Position numbers and translations under genes: made by a program
In this document: positions 49,651-58,079 of the stretch, piece after piece
Layout of the letters: each line of letters begins with the position of its first letter
Position numbering within the stretch: the first letter of the stretch is position 1
Notes under the pieces: model-generated
What the model saw: only the letters and a program-made list of their open reading frames with translations
Databases searched by the model: none
Told to the model about the DNA's origin: nothing
Source of the DNA: Caldilineaceae bacterium
GTDB lineage: Bacteria; Chloroflexota; Anaerolineae; Caldilineales; Caldilineaceae
Reading direction: 5' to 3'
Length of the DNA: 64,000 bases
NCBI GenBank assembly: GCA_026645575.1
Contig: JAPKMW010000003.1
Location: 186,001-250,000 of the forward strand

Positions 49651-50337
49651 TTACATGTATTGGGCTTGACCGGTCTGGCTGCGGCCTTGGATGAAGTTGA
49701 GGTAGGTGGCGGCATCCTTGCGGCTGCGCAGGTTGAGTTTTTTCAGCACGTTGTGAACATGGTTCTTTACCGTGCCGACGCCGATGATCAAGTTGTCGGC
49801 GATCATCTGGTTGGAATGACCTTCGGCCAGGAAGCGGAGGATTTCGCACTCGCGCTCGGTCAGGTTGGCATAAAGCGTCGATTTGGGTTCAAAGCGAGCG
49901 GTCAGGCGGCTCAACTTGTTGAGGTGCAGCATTAAGGCGGCAGTAATGGCCGGTGAAACCAGTGGCTTGCCCTTGCAGACAGCTTCGATGTGCTTGGGCC
50001 ACTGTTGCACACCTTCCTGCGCCAGGGCATACCCGGCCGCGCCGGCGGCAATGTAACTCAAAATCTGCTGTGGATCATTGGGTAGACCCGTTATAATCAC
50101 TTTGGCCGGCACCGTTTGCTGGCGCAGACGTTTGATCAACTTGAGCGCGCCCTGCTCCGGCAGGCTGGCGGAAACAAGAATGACATCACAATTATCCGCG
50201 CTGACACGCGCAAGCCCTTCGTTGATCGAATTCATAAGGTTGATCACACGCATGTCTGCTTCTTTGTTCAAAAGAGCAGCAGCTTGACTGGCGAGGGCTT
50301 GATTTTCATGAATGATGAAAATTCTTGTGCGGTTCAT
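49651..50337 (-). CDS. LuxR-type regulator with degenerate receiver
   Basis: A 228-residue protein starting at 50337 (MNRTRIFIIHENQ). The C-terminal HTH is intact: NLTERECEILRFLAEGHSNQ then MIADNLIIGVGTVKNHVHNVL. The receiver has HE in place of the acidic pair, VILVSASLP with Ser where Asp should accept phosphate, and Ala where the conserved Lys lies, so it cannot be phosphorylated in the usual way. It is a sister of the protein at 52442 by its HTH. Last gene of the cluster. Confidence 0.8.
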   Translation of the reverse strand: MNRTRIFIIHENQALASQAAALLNKEADMRVINLMNSINEGLARVSADNCDVILVSASLPEQGALKLIKRLRQQTVPAKVIITGLPNDPQQILSYIAAGAAGYALAQEGVQQWPKHIEAVCKGKPLVSPAITAALMLHLNKLSRLTARFEPKSTLYANLTERECEILRFLAEGHSNQMIADNLIIGVGTVKNHVHNVLKKLNLRSRKDAATYLNFIQGRSQTGQAQYM

Positions 50338-50495
50338 AAAGCTTTCTTCTCCTGGTTGATAGGGTCGGTTTAGCGGTAGTGCTTTTAACACTATGGGGGT
50401 GCGAATCACTTTGGTAAGGCAAGGATACCCGATTCGTCCCTACTTTTACACGACCCCTGCGCCAGTCTTTGATTGCCGCACAGGGTAAGATGGGG

Positions 50496-50580
50496 CCTGT
50501 CGGATCCGACAGGGTGTGAAAAAAGGCACAAGCACTTTTTTTTATCGCTCCCAGCGCGCCACGGACGCACGAGGAGCGAT
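50496..50580. other. Palindrome and short inverted repeat
   Basis: CCTGTCGGATCCGACAGG (50496-50513) is a perfect 18-bp palindrome, and ATCGCTCC/GGAGCGAT arms follow at about 50547-50580. They lie between two regulator genes and could be an operator or a weak terminator. Confidence 0.3.
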
Positions 50581-50589
50581 GAAAAGTGT

Positions 50590-51222
50590 CTACTTCTTGC
50601 CGCGCTTAATGGCCCAACTAATGGCCTCGGCGCGCGAGGTGACACCTAATTTGTCGTAGATATTGGTGAGGTGAAAACGTACGGTGCGTTCACTGAGGGT
50701 TAATTCGGTGGCAATGCGGTTGTTGGTCCAGCCCTCGGCCACTAGTTTGAGTACTTCCTCTTCTCGTTCGGTCAGATCAATCAAATCGCGTTGTTTTTTG
50801 CGCGTGATCGTCGCCATGCGTGCGACCGCTCGTCGGCTCAACCAGCCCTCTTCGCCATTGGCAACCCCGTGGATGGCCTCGATAATGGTATCGAGCGCCT
50901 CTTCCTTGGTCAAATAGCCGGCCGCGCCATTGGCCAGGAGATTCATAATATACTCTTCGTCGTCGTGGGCGCTTAGGGCCAGCACACGCACCGGCAGCCG
51001 CGCCGCCTCCACTTCTTGCGCCACTTCGACGCCGCTCTTACCCGGCATCTCCATGTCCAGCAGCAACACATCCGGCTTGAGCCGTTTGATCAAACCCACC
51101 GCGTCATCCCCACGCTCTGCCTCGCCCACCACATGAATATCCCCCGACTGTTCCAACAACATGCGGATGCCGGAGCGAACAATGGGGTGGTCGTCAATCA
51201 TCAAGACACGAACTTTTTTCAT
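50590..51222 (-). CDS. NarL-family response regulator
   Basis: A 210-residue protein starting at 51222 (MKKVRVLMIDDHP). The receiver is canonical: Asp in LLLDMEMPG, Ser/Thr in LALSAHD and Lys in YLTKEEA. The LuxR HTH is DLTEREEEVLKLVAEGWTNNR then IATELTLSERTVRFHLTNIY. It should be the phosphorylated DNA-binding output for the kinases in this cluster. It follows the REC-histidine kinase gene across the octamer repeat block at 51253-51371. Confidence 0.9.
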   Translation of the reverse strand: MKKVRVLMIDDHPIVRSGIRMLLEQSGDIHVVGEAERGDDAVGLIKRLKPDVLLLDMEMPGKSGVEVAQEVEAARLPVRVLALSAHDDEEYIMNLLANGAAGYLTKEEALDTIIEAIHGVANGEEGWLSRRAVARMATITRKKQRDLIDLTEREEEVLKLVAEGWTNNRIATELTLSERTVRFHLTNIYDKLGVTSRAEAISWAIKRGKK

Positions 51223-51252
51223 CTTGCAGCTTTCGTTTGGGCGGTAAAAGAT

Positions 51253-51371
51253 AGGTAGACAGGTAGACAAGTAGACAAGTAATCAGGTAGACAAGTAAAC
51301 AGGTAGACAAGTAAACAGGTAGACAGGTAAATATGACCTACGCACCACTTTACCAGTCTACCTGTTTACTT
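51253..51371. repeat. Octamer tandem array with inverted partner
   Basis: Ten units of 8 bp (AGGTAGAC, AAGTAGAC, AAGTAAAC variants) fill 51253-51332. The last 23 bp (51309-51331) pair with 51349-51371 with one mismatch, forming a hairpin just after the kinase gene's stop codon. Confidence 0.8.
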
Positions 51372-51379
51372 ACGGCCTC

Positions 51380-52435
51380 CTACTCTGGCAGCGGTCGATT
51401 GGCCGTGACCTGGATCAGCGTTCCCGCACCAGGGGCTGACGTAACTTTGAGCCGGCCACCGATAGCTTCGGCGCGCTCAATGGCATCTAGTAGGCCGATG
51501 CGGCCGGTGCGGGCAAAGTCAATCCAGTGGTGCGGCGGTGTAAAGCCAAGGCCATCATCAATGACCTTTAATTGTACCTGCTCTGCGGTCAGGCGCAAAC
51601 TAACGCGCACGTTGGTGGCTTGAGCATGGCGAGCGACATTATCGAGCGCCTGTTGGAAGATACGGTAAAAGGCGAGGCGCATCCGTTCCGAAAGGCGCTG
51701 TTCGTCGGCATCCAGATCGAGCATAATATTAAGGTGTGGGAACTGGCTTTGAAAACGGCGGACATGGGCGCGAATAGCTTTTTCCAGACCAAAGGGGCCT
51801 AACGCCGGCGGGCGCAGATCGACACAGAAGGAGCGCACCGACTCAATTACCGTTTGCAGACCACCCTGGACAAAGGTCAATTGGTTTTGGGCCGCTTCAT
51901 CGGTCAAGCCGCCAAGAAGCACGCCCAGATGAAAGCGGAGACCAATGAGATCCTGAAGCGGTCCTTCGTGTAAGCGTTGGGCCAGCCGCAACCGTTCGGC
52001 TTCGCGGCTATCGGTTAACCGTTGGCGGGTCTCAATGGCTTCAGCGCGGATCTGTTTTTGTTGTAGCGCGTAACGGATGGTGCGTTCAAGGAGGGCGGCG
52101 GTCAGTTCGCCTTTGATCAGATAATCGACAGCGCCGGCCTGCATTGCTTTAAGGTCAATCGTGCGGTTATCCTGGCTGGTCAGCAAAATCACTGGGCCTT
52201 GGCACCCTTGGGCCAGACTGCTCCGCAGCAATGCCAAGCCATCTTCCGCACCGATCTGCTCATTCAGCAAATAGATGTCATGTTGATTGCGCTTCATAAC
52301 AGCCAACGCCGCCTCAGCGCTGTTCACCCACTGGAGATCCAGAGGGGAAAGAGACCAATTGCACAACAATTCGCGAGTTAGGAGAAACTCTTCTTCATTA
52401 CCCTCCACCAGCAGAATGCGTAACGGGTTGCTCAT
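51380..52435 (-). CDS. Histidine kinase (HisKA_3) with degenerate receiver
   Basis: A 351-residue protein. The N-terminal receiver has LLVEGNEEEF and IYLLNEQIG, with Asn where Asp should be, and keeps Lys in YLIKGE. Then a HisKA_3 domain with catalytic His in RLAQRLHEGPLQDLIGL and an HATPase_c domain (IFQQALDNVARHAQATNVRV, then DDGLGF and GLLDAIERAEAIGG). The unphosphorylatable receiver suggests constitutive or protein-interaction control. It follows the LuxR regulator gene by 6 bp. Confidence 0.85.
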   Translation of the reverse strand: MSNPLRILLVEGNEEEFLLTRELLCNWSLSPLDLQWVNSAEAALAVMKRNQHDIYLLNEQIGAEDGLALLRSSLAQGCQGPVILLTSQDNRTIDLKAMQAGAVDYLIKGELTAALLERTIRYALQQKQIRAEAIETRQRLTDSREAERLRLAQRLHEGPLQDLIGLRFHLGVLLGGLTDEAAQNQLTFVQGGLQTVIESVRSFCVDLRPPALGPFGLEKAIRAHVRRFQSQFPHLNIMLDLDADEQRLSERMRLAFYRIFQQALDNVARHAQATNVRVSLRLTAEQVQLKVIDDGLGFTPPHHWIDFARTGRIGLLDAIERAEAIGGRLKVTSAPGAGTLIQVTANRPLPE

Positions 52436-52441
52436 AATACA

Positions 52442-53152
52442 TTAAGACTCAAACTGAGTTTTACTCGGTAGCAGGCTTACTGAAAGAAATTCGTTCTCTT
52501 CATGCTGTTGGAGCAAGGAGAGATAGAGGGCTGCATCTTTCCGGCTGCTAACATTCAACTTGTCAAAGATACTGTGAATATGGTTTTTGACGGTGCCCAC
52601 TTCGATGACCAACTGTGCGGCAATCTCCTGGTTGGTCAGGCCTTGAGCGATCAAGTTTAAAATCTCGCGTTCGCGCTCGGTCAATTCATCGTACTGTTCC
52701 GGCACAACGCCCACATCTTCGAGAATTTCGGATAGATTGGCAATACGATTCATAAGTGCCGCCACCACTTCCGGTGCGACAAAGGCTTCCTGGTTAAAGG
52801 TAGCGCGAATACGTAGGCGCAATTCATCCAGCGAATCCTGCAAGAGGGTGTAGCCGGAAGCGCCGGCCTCAATATAACGCATGATCACAGCTTCGCTGTC
52901 CGCCAGTCCCAGGACAATAATCCGGAGATTCGGGTAAGCGCTTTTGACTTCTTCAATTAGTTGCAGTGCGCTCTCTTCATAAAGATGCGCGTTGACCAAC
53001 AGGAGGTCGCTCTCGGCTGTCGCCAGTTCTTGTTGCGCTTCCTGGGCATTATGCACCAGCGCCATCACTGTCATATCCGGCTCTTTGTTGAGCACCAGAG
53101 CCAACGCTTCACCCGCCAGATGAATTTTGTCAACAACAATAATCCGAATCAT
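52442..53152 (-). CDS. LuxR-type regulator with degenerate receiver
   Basis: A 236-residue protein starting at 53152 (MIRIIVVDKIHLAG). The receiver has LLLVNAHLY, with Asn in place of the acceptor Asp, and lacks the conserved Lys (YTLLQDS). The HTH is ELTEREREILNLIAQGLTNQE then IAAQLVIEVGTVKNHIHSIF, with a C-terminal extension. An earlier ATG at 53206 falls inside the likely -10 element, so it is not the start. Sister of 49651. Confidence 0.8.
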   Translation of the reverse strand: MIRIIVVDKIHLAGEALALVLNKEPDMTVMALVHNAQEAQQELATAESDLLLVNAHLYEESALQLIEEVKSAYPNLRIIVLGLADSEAVIMRYIEAGASGYTLLQDSLDELRLRIRATFNQEAFVAPEVVAALMNRIANLSEILEDVGVVPEQYDELTEREREILNLIAQGLTNQEIAAQLVIEVGTVKNHIHSIFDKLNVSSRKDAALYLSLLQQHEENEFLSVSLLPSKTQFES

Positions 53153-53196
53153 TGGCGTCTGATGTAAGTTCCCGATGAAATGTGCTTGTGCCTGCG

Positions 53197-53207
53197 ATTG
53201 TAGCATA
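53197..53207 (-). promoter_or_regulatory. Extended -10 element TATGCTACAAT (minus strand)
   Basis: The same 11-mer as at 18357-18367, here on the minus strand 45 bp before the regulator start at 53152. Confidence 0.45.
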
Positions 53208-53367
53208 ATTTGCCATAGAAAAGTAGCGTACTGTTTGTTGTCTTCATTCTAGTTTCTGTTACTCGCCATTCTATTGATCAAGGTACAAGGTGAGGGTACA
53301 TACGAAGATACAAGATGGTTCAATGGTTCGCAAACTTGAGCGGTAGGGAAACCGCACCTACTAACCA

Positions 53368-53733
53368 TTACCCACGCATAACCCGGCGAATTGTGGGGAT
53401 CAGGGATTGGGGCGCTTGTTCTTTGACAATGTAATAGGTTGCGCCGGCAGCCAGGATTTCGGTAATAAAGGTTTCCTCTTTATGTCCAGAGATCACAACC
53501 GTCACCAGCGCCGGGTACTCTTTGTGGAGGTGCTGTACAAATTCCAGCCCATTCATTCCTGGCAAGGAGAAATCGACCAACACAATATCAGGGGCGGTTT
53601 GCGGGATTTGTAGGAGCGCCGCTTCTCCAGAATCCGCCTCGCCACAAATATTGATATCAGGTTCGCGCTGCAAGATGAGCGCGTAACTCTGTCGAATGAT
53701 TGGGTGATCTTCAACAATAAAAACGTGAACCAT
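53368..53733 (-). CDS. Stand-alone receiver domain protein
   Basis: A 121-residue protein that is only a receiver: VEDHP acidic residues, Asp in IVLVDFSLPG, Ser in VVISGH, Lys in YIVKEQA. It should accept phosphate and act by protein contact, for example as a phosphate sink or adaptor between the kinase at 53777 and the regulators downstream. Confidence 0.85.
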   Translation of the reverse strand: MVHVFIVEDHPIIRQSYALILQREPDINICGEADSGEAALLQIPQTAPDIVLVDFSLPGMNGLEFVQHLHKEYPALVTVVISGHKEETFITEILAAGATYYIVKEQAPQSLIPTIRRVMRG

Positions 53734-53758
53734 ACGTGCCTCAGGTCGTAGACAGATG

Positions 53759-53785
53759 AGCAGGTAGACAGAGTGTCTACCTGTT
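53759..53785. repeat. Short hairpin of the GTAGACAGG word
   Basis: AGCAGGTAGACA (53759-53770) pairs with 53774-53785 with one mismatch and is of the same word as 51253 and 61620. Its right arm codes the last codons of the kinase gene. Confidence 0.55.
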
Positions 53786-54847
53786 CACCAACGCCTTCGG
53801 AACAGTAAGCGTTACGCTGGCGCCCTGACCGCTTTGCGACACAACTGTCAACTGTCCACCAAAGAGATTTAAGCGTTCTTGGATACTGGACAGGCCAAAG
53901 CTGCCGGGTTTGCGTACCGGTTGTTCCTGATTGGTCAACGGAAAGCCGATCCCTTCATCGGCAACACAGACACTGATTGTCTCATCTTTTTCCGTTAAAC
54001 TCAAATAGGCGCGCTTGCTTTGCGCATGTTTGACTACATTAAAGAGCAACTCACGCGTAACTTGGAAGAGCAACACGGCTAGCTCACTGTTGGGGGGCCG
54101 GCAATCTTCCTGGAGATCCAGACGCACATCCAGCCCATGCATCTCGGCCATATGGCCGGCCAGCCAGCGAAAAGCGGCAAGCAACCCTTCCCGTTGCAAC
54201 ACTGGCGGGCTGAGTTCAACCGTCAGTGAACGTGTCGCTTGAATGGCTGCTTCCGCCAATTCTTGAATCACCTCTAAATGCTCTTGTAGCACCGGGTGGG
54301 CGCTGGGCGGGGCATCAAGAATGAGCAAATGGGTACGTAACTGAATGCCATGCAGCATCTGTTGAATATGATCATGCAGAATTTGCGAAATGCGTTGCCG
54401 CTCCCGTTGTTCAGCCAGGGTAAGCGCAGAAGCCAGTTCGCGTAATTGCAGGTTCTTGTTGGCAACAGCGCGCAGTAAGGTTACTTTATCAATGGCTTGG
54501 CGAATGGCATGGGTGAGCGCCGTGCGGGTGATATGGTTTTTGACCAGGTAATCCTGGGCGCCTTCCCGCATCGCTTCAACAATCACTTCAGGGCTTTCCA
54601 GCGCAGTCGTGACAATGACCGGAATAAAGCGTTCGGTAAAGAAGGGTAAGAGCGCCAGACCATCGCCATCAGGCAGGCGATAGTCGAGCAGTACACAATC
54701 GGGACGCAACTCGTTACAGAAACGGAGCGCATCCTGCCCGGTGGATACCTCATACACCTGGTATTCTTGCCCTAGATGACGGCGAATGGCCTCGCGGTCG
54801 ATCTCGTCATCCTCCACCAGCAACAGGTCAATCACAGTTGCGCTCAT
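53777..54847 (-). CDS. Response regulator-histidine kinase (REC-HisKA_3)
   Basis: A 356-residue protein. The receiver is canonical (LVEDDEID; Asp in CVLLDYRLPD; Lys in YLVKNH). It is followed by a coiled-coil linker, HisKA_3 with His in ISQILHDHIQQML and HATPase_c (FQVTRELLFNVVKHAQS, ADEGIGF, FGLSSIQERLNLFGG). The gene starts inside the stop of the preceding receiver gene (ATGA), so the two are coupled. Compare the kinase at 51380, whose receiver has lost its Asp. Confidence 0.88.
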   Translation of the reverse strand: MSATVIDLLLVEDDEIDREAIRRHLGQEYQVYEVSTGQDALRFCNELRPDCVLLDYRLPDGDGLALLPFFTERFIPVIVTTALESPEVIVEAMREGAQDYLVKNHITRTALTHAIRQAIDKVTLLRAVANKNLQLRELASALTLAEQRERQRISQILHDHIQQMLHGIQLRTHLLILDAPPSAHPVLQEHLEVIQELAEAAIQATRSLTVELSPPVLQREGLLAAFRWLAGHMAEMHGLDVRLDLQEDCRPPNSELAVLLFQVTRELLFNVVKHAQSKRAYLSLTEKDETISVCVADEGIGFPLTNQEQPVRKPGSFGLSSIQERLNLFGGQLTVVSQSGQGASVTLTVPKALVNR

Positions 54848-55296
54848 AGCTGCTCCTCTGGCGGGAATTCGATCATCCGCCAGTACATGCTCAATAACTC
54901 GACAAGATCGATAAAATTTTCACCGGCGCGTTGCTTTAGAAAATAGCCGGCGATCTGCGCATTGTAAGCGGCCAGCTTATCCTGGTCGCTATCCGATGTG
55001 GTCAGCACAAAGACGACACTGGCCATTAAATGCGGATCCTGGCGTAGCGTATGGAGAAACTCAACGCCATTCATTCGTGGCATATTAAGATCGAGCAAGA
55101 TGAGATAAGGTGCGCGTAACCGTGTTTTGCCGCATTCGCCCCGCAGAACACAAAGAGCATCAAAGCCATCAGAGACAATCGTAATCGGATTCCTTAAATT
55201 CTGCCGGCGAAAGGCGCGCACAATCGCTTCGGCATCGACTTCGTCGTCTTCCACCAATAACAGATGAACCGCTTCATTTAACCGTTCATGTACCAT
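54844..55296 (-). CDS. Rcp1-type single-domain response regulator
   Basis: A 150-residue protein starting at 55296 (MVHERLNEAVHLLLVEDDEVD). Asp lies in LILLDLNMPRMNG, Thr in FVLTTSDS and Lys in GYFLKQRAG. The insert between strands 3 and 4 is that of Rcp1-like receivers partnered with phytochrome-like kinases in other bacteria. It is first in the operon and overlaps the kinase gene by 4 bp (ATGA). Between it and the stress-protein gene there is 556 bp with only two hairpins and no gene that I can support. Confidence 0.85.
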   Translation of the reverse strand: MVHERLNEAVHLLLVEDDEVDAEAIVRAFRRQNLRNPITIVSDGFDALCVLRGECGKTRLRAPYLILLDLNMPRMNGVEFLHTLRQDPHLMASVVFVLTTSDSDQDKLAAYNAQIAGYFLKQRAGENFIDLVELLSMYWRMIEFPPEEQL

Positions 55297-55482
55297 CGGC
55301 CCTGTATTGTTCTGTTCTTGAAATAAGGATAGAGTGTTAAAAAGCACAAAACCTCTTAAACACCCACCAACGCATCAATTTGAGCCAAGACCCGCCCTTT
55401 CGGATCATAACCCAATGCGATCATATCATATTTAGCTGATGCTATCAATCTGGTGAGCATGGTGATGAGTGTTTATTTTCTA

Positions 55483-55539
55483 GTAACTACTCCGCTCCTA
55501 GCCACTCACGGACTGGCTAGGAGCGGACTGAATAGTTAC
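55483..55539. terminator. Two-part hairpin of the GCTCCTAGCC word
   Basis: TCCGCTCCTAGCCA (55491-55504) pairs with 55514-55527 and GTAACTA (55483-55489) with 55533-55539. The left half resembles 30100 and 56541. Confidence 0.65.
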
Positions 55540-55695
55540 ATTTTCTAGACGGTTCTATTGTGTGCGTGTAATCGTAATGCTTGTCAACAGGGGCAAGTAC
55601 AACCGGGGTAAGGCGTTCTCTTCAGCTTCACGATGGGTCCCTAATAACTGACGAAACACAGACGCTATACCGCTGTTATGCCTACGCCATTGTCG

Positions 55696-55750
55696 AACCA
55701 AAGCGGAGTTACGCCCTGGATGTAATTTGGGGCATAACTCCGCTTTGGTT
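55696..55750. terminator. 20-bp hairpin after the stress-protein gene
   Basis: Arms 55696-55715 and 55731-55750 pair with one mismatch. It lies about 100 bp past the stop of the stress-protein gene on the minus strand. Confidence 0.6.
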
Positions 55751-55852
55751 AAGAAGAAGTCAAAGGTTGACCATCCAAAATAGGGAAAAGAATGGCGAAA
55801 AGTGATAAATGGATGGTAAGTGTATGGGTAGTGAAAATCGGCAAGGGCAGAA

Positions 55853-56401
55853 TTATCTTGCTGGCCCCATTGTTGCCAGTAAACGTTCGGCTTCGTTCGC
55901 CACTTCGCTATCGACCATAATCTCATAGCGTTGCGCCCGAATACTGCCAACAGAAGTGAAGTCGCGTCGACCGCCGGAGAAGGCATAGAAGAGCAAGCCA
56001 AAAAGGGCGCCTACAATCGCGCCGAAGATCAAGCCATAAAAGGCCAGTGTCAACGCCGAGACTAGGGGCGTGATCAAGCTAAAAAGACCAAAGATAAAGC
56101 CAATAAAAATCCCCGTGGCGGCCCCGCCCAGGGCGCCGTTAAGCAAGGCGCGTCCCCAGCCTAAGCGCCCGGTCACTTGTTCTTCAAAACGCAATCCTTC
56201 AGCCACAATTGCTACCCGTTCAACCGGAAAGCGCTGATCGGACAGATAATCGACAGCGCGTTGCGCTTGGCTATAGTTCGTGTACGTTGCCACTGGTCGG
56301 CGGGCAGCCGGCGCATTGGCTATATGCTGTCCTTCATTATCCTGTCTGTCATACGTTGCGACACCTGGCGCTGCTGTGCCTGTTGTAGTTGAAGTATTCA
56401 T
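55853..56401 (-). CDS. General stress protein 17M-like membrane protein
   Basis: A 182-residue protein starting at 56401 behind AAGGAGC. After an Ala/Thr-rich N-terminus comes a YflT-like domain (ATYTNYSQAQRAVDYLSDQRF then PVERVAIVAEGLRFEEQV), then a Gly-rich pair of membrane segments (NGALGGAATGIFIGFIFGLF and AFYGLIFGAIVGALFGLLFY) and a C-terminal RAQRYEIMVDSEVANEAERLL. This matches Bacillus GspA/YflT-type stress proteins, which are induced by heat and salt. Likely a stress-response membrane protein of unknown action. Confidence 0.75.
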   Translation of the reverse strand: MNTSTTTGTAAPGVATYDRQDNEGQHIANAPAARRPVATYTNYSQAQRAVDYLSDQRFPVERVAIVAEGLRFEEQVTGRLGWGRALLNGALGGAATGIFIGFIFGLFSLITPLVSALTLAFYGLIFGAIVGALFGLLFYAFSGGRRDFTSVGSIRAQRYEIMVDSEVANEAERLLATMGPAR

Positions 56402-56540
56402 TGAAGCTCCTTGTTCGCTCATCGTCGGGTATCATTTCGTTGAATATCATTGTTCTTCCTTTCCAGCGTATCAACAAAGAAAACGTCTGGTCTAGTGCTT
56501 AGTACAGCGCAAAGGTACATCGAGAGTTATATTTTTAGCG

Positions 56541-56599
56541 TAGCTACTAAGCCTGCTCCTAGCTGGTTCGTCACTGACCAGGAGCGGGCTTGGTAGCTA
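56541..56599. terminator. 20-bp hairpin after the GH109-like gene
   Basis: TAGCTACTAAGCCTGCTCCT (56541-56560) pairs with 56580-56599 with two mismatches. Same word family as 30100 and 55483. It lies just past the stop of the minus-strand gene at 56713. Confidence 0.65.
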
Positions 56600-56712
56600 T
56601 GCTCATTGATTGGGTGTTGACTGTAAAGACCAATAAGGGCAGTGTGCATTGCACAGGGCAACCAAATTCCAGCTTTGGCGCTATCCTGTATTCGGTGCAA
56701 GGCACGCTGCGC

Positions 56713-57918
56713 CTACCCCTGATAACGGCGAAAGTTGGGAAAGTCAATGGGCCGACTGCGTTGCGCTACGGATTGATCAGAAAGCGGGCCGGGAACGCTC
56801 CATTCGACCGCGTCATAGACATCAATATCGGGTGGCAAGCCTTCGTGCAGCGTCTGCAAGAGACGGTAGATCATAATAAAATCCATGCCGCCATGACCAC
56901 CCCGCTTACGCGCCAGTTCACCCAAATTCGTCCACAGCGGATCTTCCCACTGCGCTTTATACTCCTCAATTGGTAGCCAGGCTTCATGTTTGCCCATGCC
57001 ATCCAAATAGAGGCGGGGGGGATAGTCACGAAAAAGCCCTTTGGTGCCGCCGATGAGAAAGCCGCGATCATAGGGGCGTGGGGTATGCGAATCATGTTGC
57101 AGCAGAATCGTGCGCCCCTGCACGGTGCGGATCAGACTGCTGTTCATGTCCCCACAGCGGTAGATCTCCTGTCGTTTCGGGTCGCTGGCGGGCAACGCTG
57201 CATCGCGATAGGCGCTCAGGCCAATTTCCCGGCTGCTCATCGAGACAAGATAGTCAAAGCGGTCATTGGCGCCGATGCCCAAAATTTTTGCTACTGGGCC
57301 TAAGCCGTGGGTGGGATAAAGATTGCCGTCACGCTCAATGTGCGCCCGTCGGCGCCATAATCCTTCGCTGCGGTCTTCCAGCAACATCGCACGCAAATCG
57401 TGAATGTAAGCACATTCGGCGTGGGTCAATTCACCCAATAGCCCGGCATCGACCATGCGCTTGACCAACGTCTCCCAATAGTCATAGCAACAGTTTTCCA
57501 ACATGATACAGTGGCGGCGCGTCCGTTCGGAAGTTTCCACCAGTTGCCAGCACTCCTCCACCGTTGTCGCCACCGGCACTTCGACCGCCACATGCTTGCC
57601 CGCCTCCATTGCCGCCAGGGCATAGGGGGTGTGGGTCGTCCACGGCGTGGCAACGATCACCAAGTCCAAGTCGATTGCCAAAAGATGGCGCCAGCTATCT
57701 TTCCCACTCAGCGCGGTTGGCGCCGGTTGCCCCGCACTCGTAATTTGACTGGTCGCTTTGGCCACAGCCTCTTCGCTTACATCCGCCACCGCCGCCACCT
57801 GGACGCCGTCACAGGCGAGCATCTCGTGGAGCAACGAACGACCACGGCCACCAACCCCAATAAAACCGACGCGTACCACCTCACAGCGTTCAAAAGGAAT
57901 GCCGTGCATTGAAGTCAT
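56713..57918 (-). CDS. Gfo/Idh/MocA protein of GH109 type (NAD-dependent glycosidase-like)
   Basis: A 401-residue protein starting at 57918 behind GAAGG. The NAD-binding motif is VGFIGVGGRGRSLLHE; EVPVATTVEECW follows as in oxidoreductases of this family. The later blocks ENCCYDYWETLVKRMVDAGLLG, YPTHGLGPVAKIL, DMNSSLIRT, HDSHTPRPYDRG and RGGHGGMDF match glycoside hydrolase family 109, enzymes that remove N-acetylgalactosamine using NAD. It has no export signal. Forms a divergence-free run with the Gfo/Idh gene at 58080. Confidence 0.8.
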   Translation of the reverse strand: MTSMHGIPFERCEVVRVGFIGVGGRGRSLLHEMLACDGVQVAAVADVSEEAVAKATSQITSAGQPAPTALSGKDSWRHLLAIDLDLVIVATPWTTHTPYALAAMEAGKHVAVEVPVATTVEECWQLVETSERTRRHCIMLENCCYDYWETLVKRMVDAGLLGELTHAECAYIHDLRAMLLEDRSEGLWRRRAHIERDGNLYPTHGLGPVAKILGIGANDRFDYLVSMSSREIGLSAYRDAALPASDPKRQEIYRCGDMNSSLIRTVQGRTILLQHDSHTPRPYDRGFLIGGTKGLFRDYPPRLYLDGMGKHEAWLPIEEYKAQWEDPLWTNLGELARKRGGHGGMDFIMIYRLLQTLHEGLPPDIDVYDAVEWSVPGPLSDQSVAQRSRPIDFPNFRRYQG

Positions 57919-57968
57919 ATGAGCCTTCATTTCATTTGGTAAACTAGGAACAGGAGAATCTCATAGTA

Positions 57969-58030
57969 ATTTCATTACGTGTTACGTGTTGCGTGAACCG
58001 CTTGACGCAACACGTAACACGTAATGAAAT
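57969..58030. terminator. Perfect 26-bp hairpin of heptamers
   Basis: Arms 57969-57994 and 58005-58030 pair perfectly. Each is a series of heptamers (ATTACGT, GTTACGT, GTTGCGT). It lies between two Gfo/Idh genes, immediately past the upstream gene's stop. Confidence 0.75.
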
Positions 58031-58079
58031 TTAGTTATACTCTCATCTATGCGCGAGTTGAGTATATATAGATACGGGG

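Noticed and set aside
51253..51371. Tandem repeat looking like a short CRISPR array
   Set aside because: The repeat unit is 8 bp and there are no spacers; no cas genes in the window. It is an octamer array with an inverted partner.
53153..53206. Earlier ATG start for the regulator at 52442
   Set aside because: The ATG lies inside the extended -10 element TATGCTACAAT, so it would be upstream of the transcript.
55555..56001. 148-codon minus frame beside the stress-protein gene
   Set aside because: It runs through a hairpin and overlaps the stress-protein gene; no family signal.
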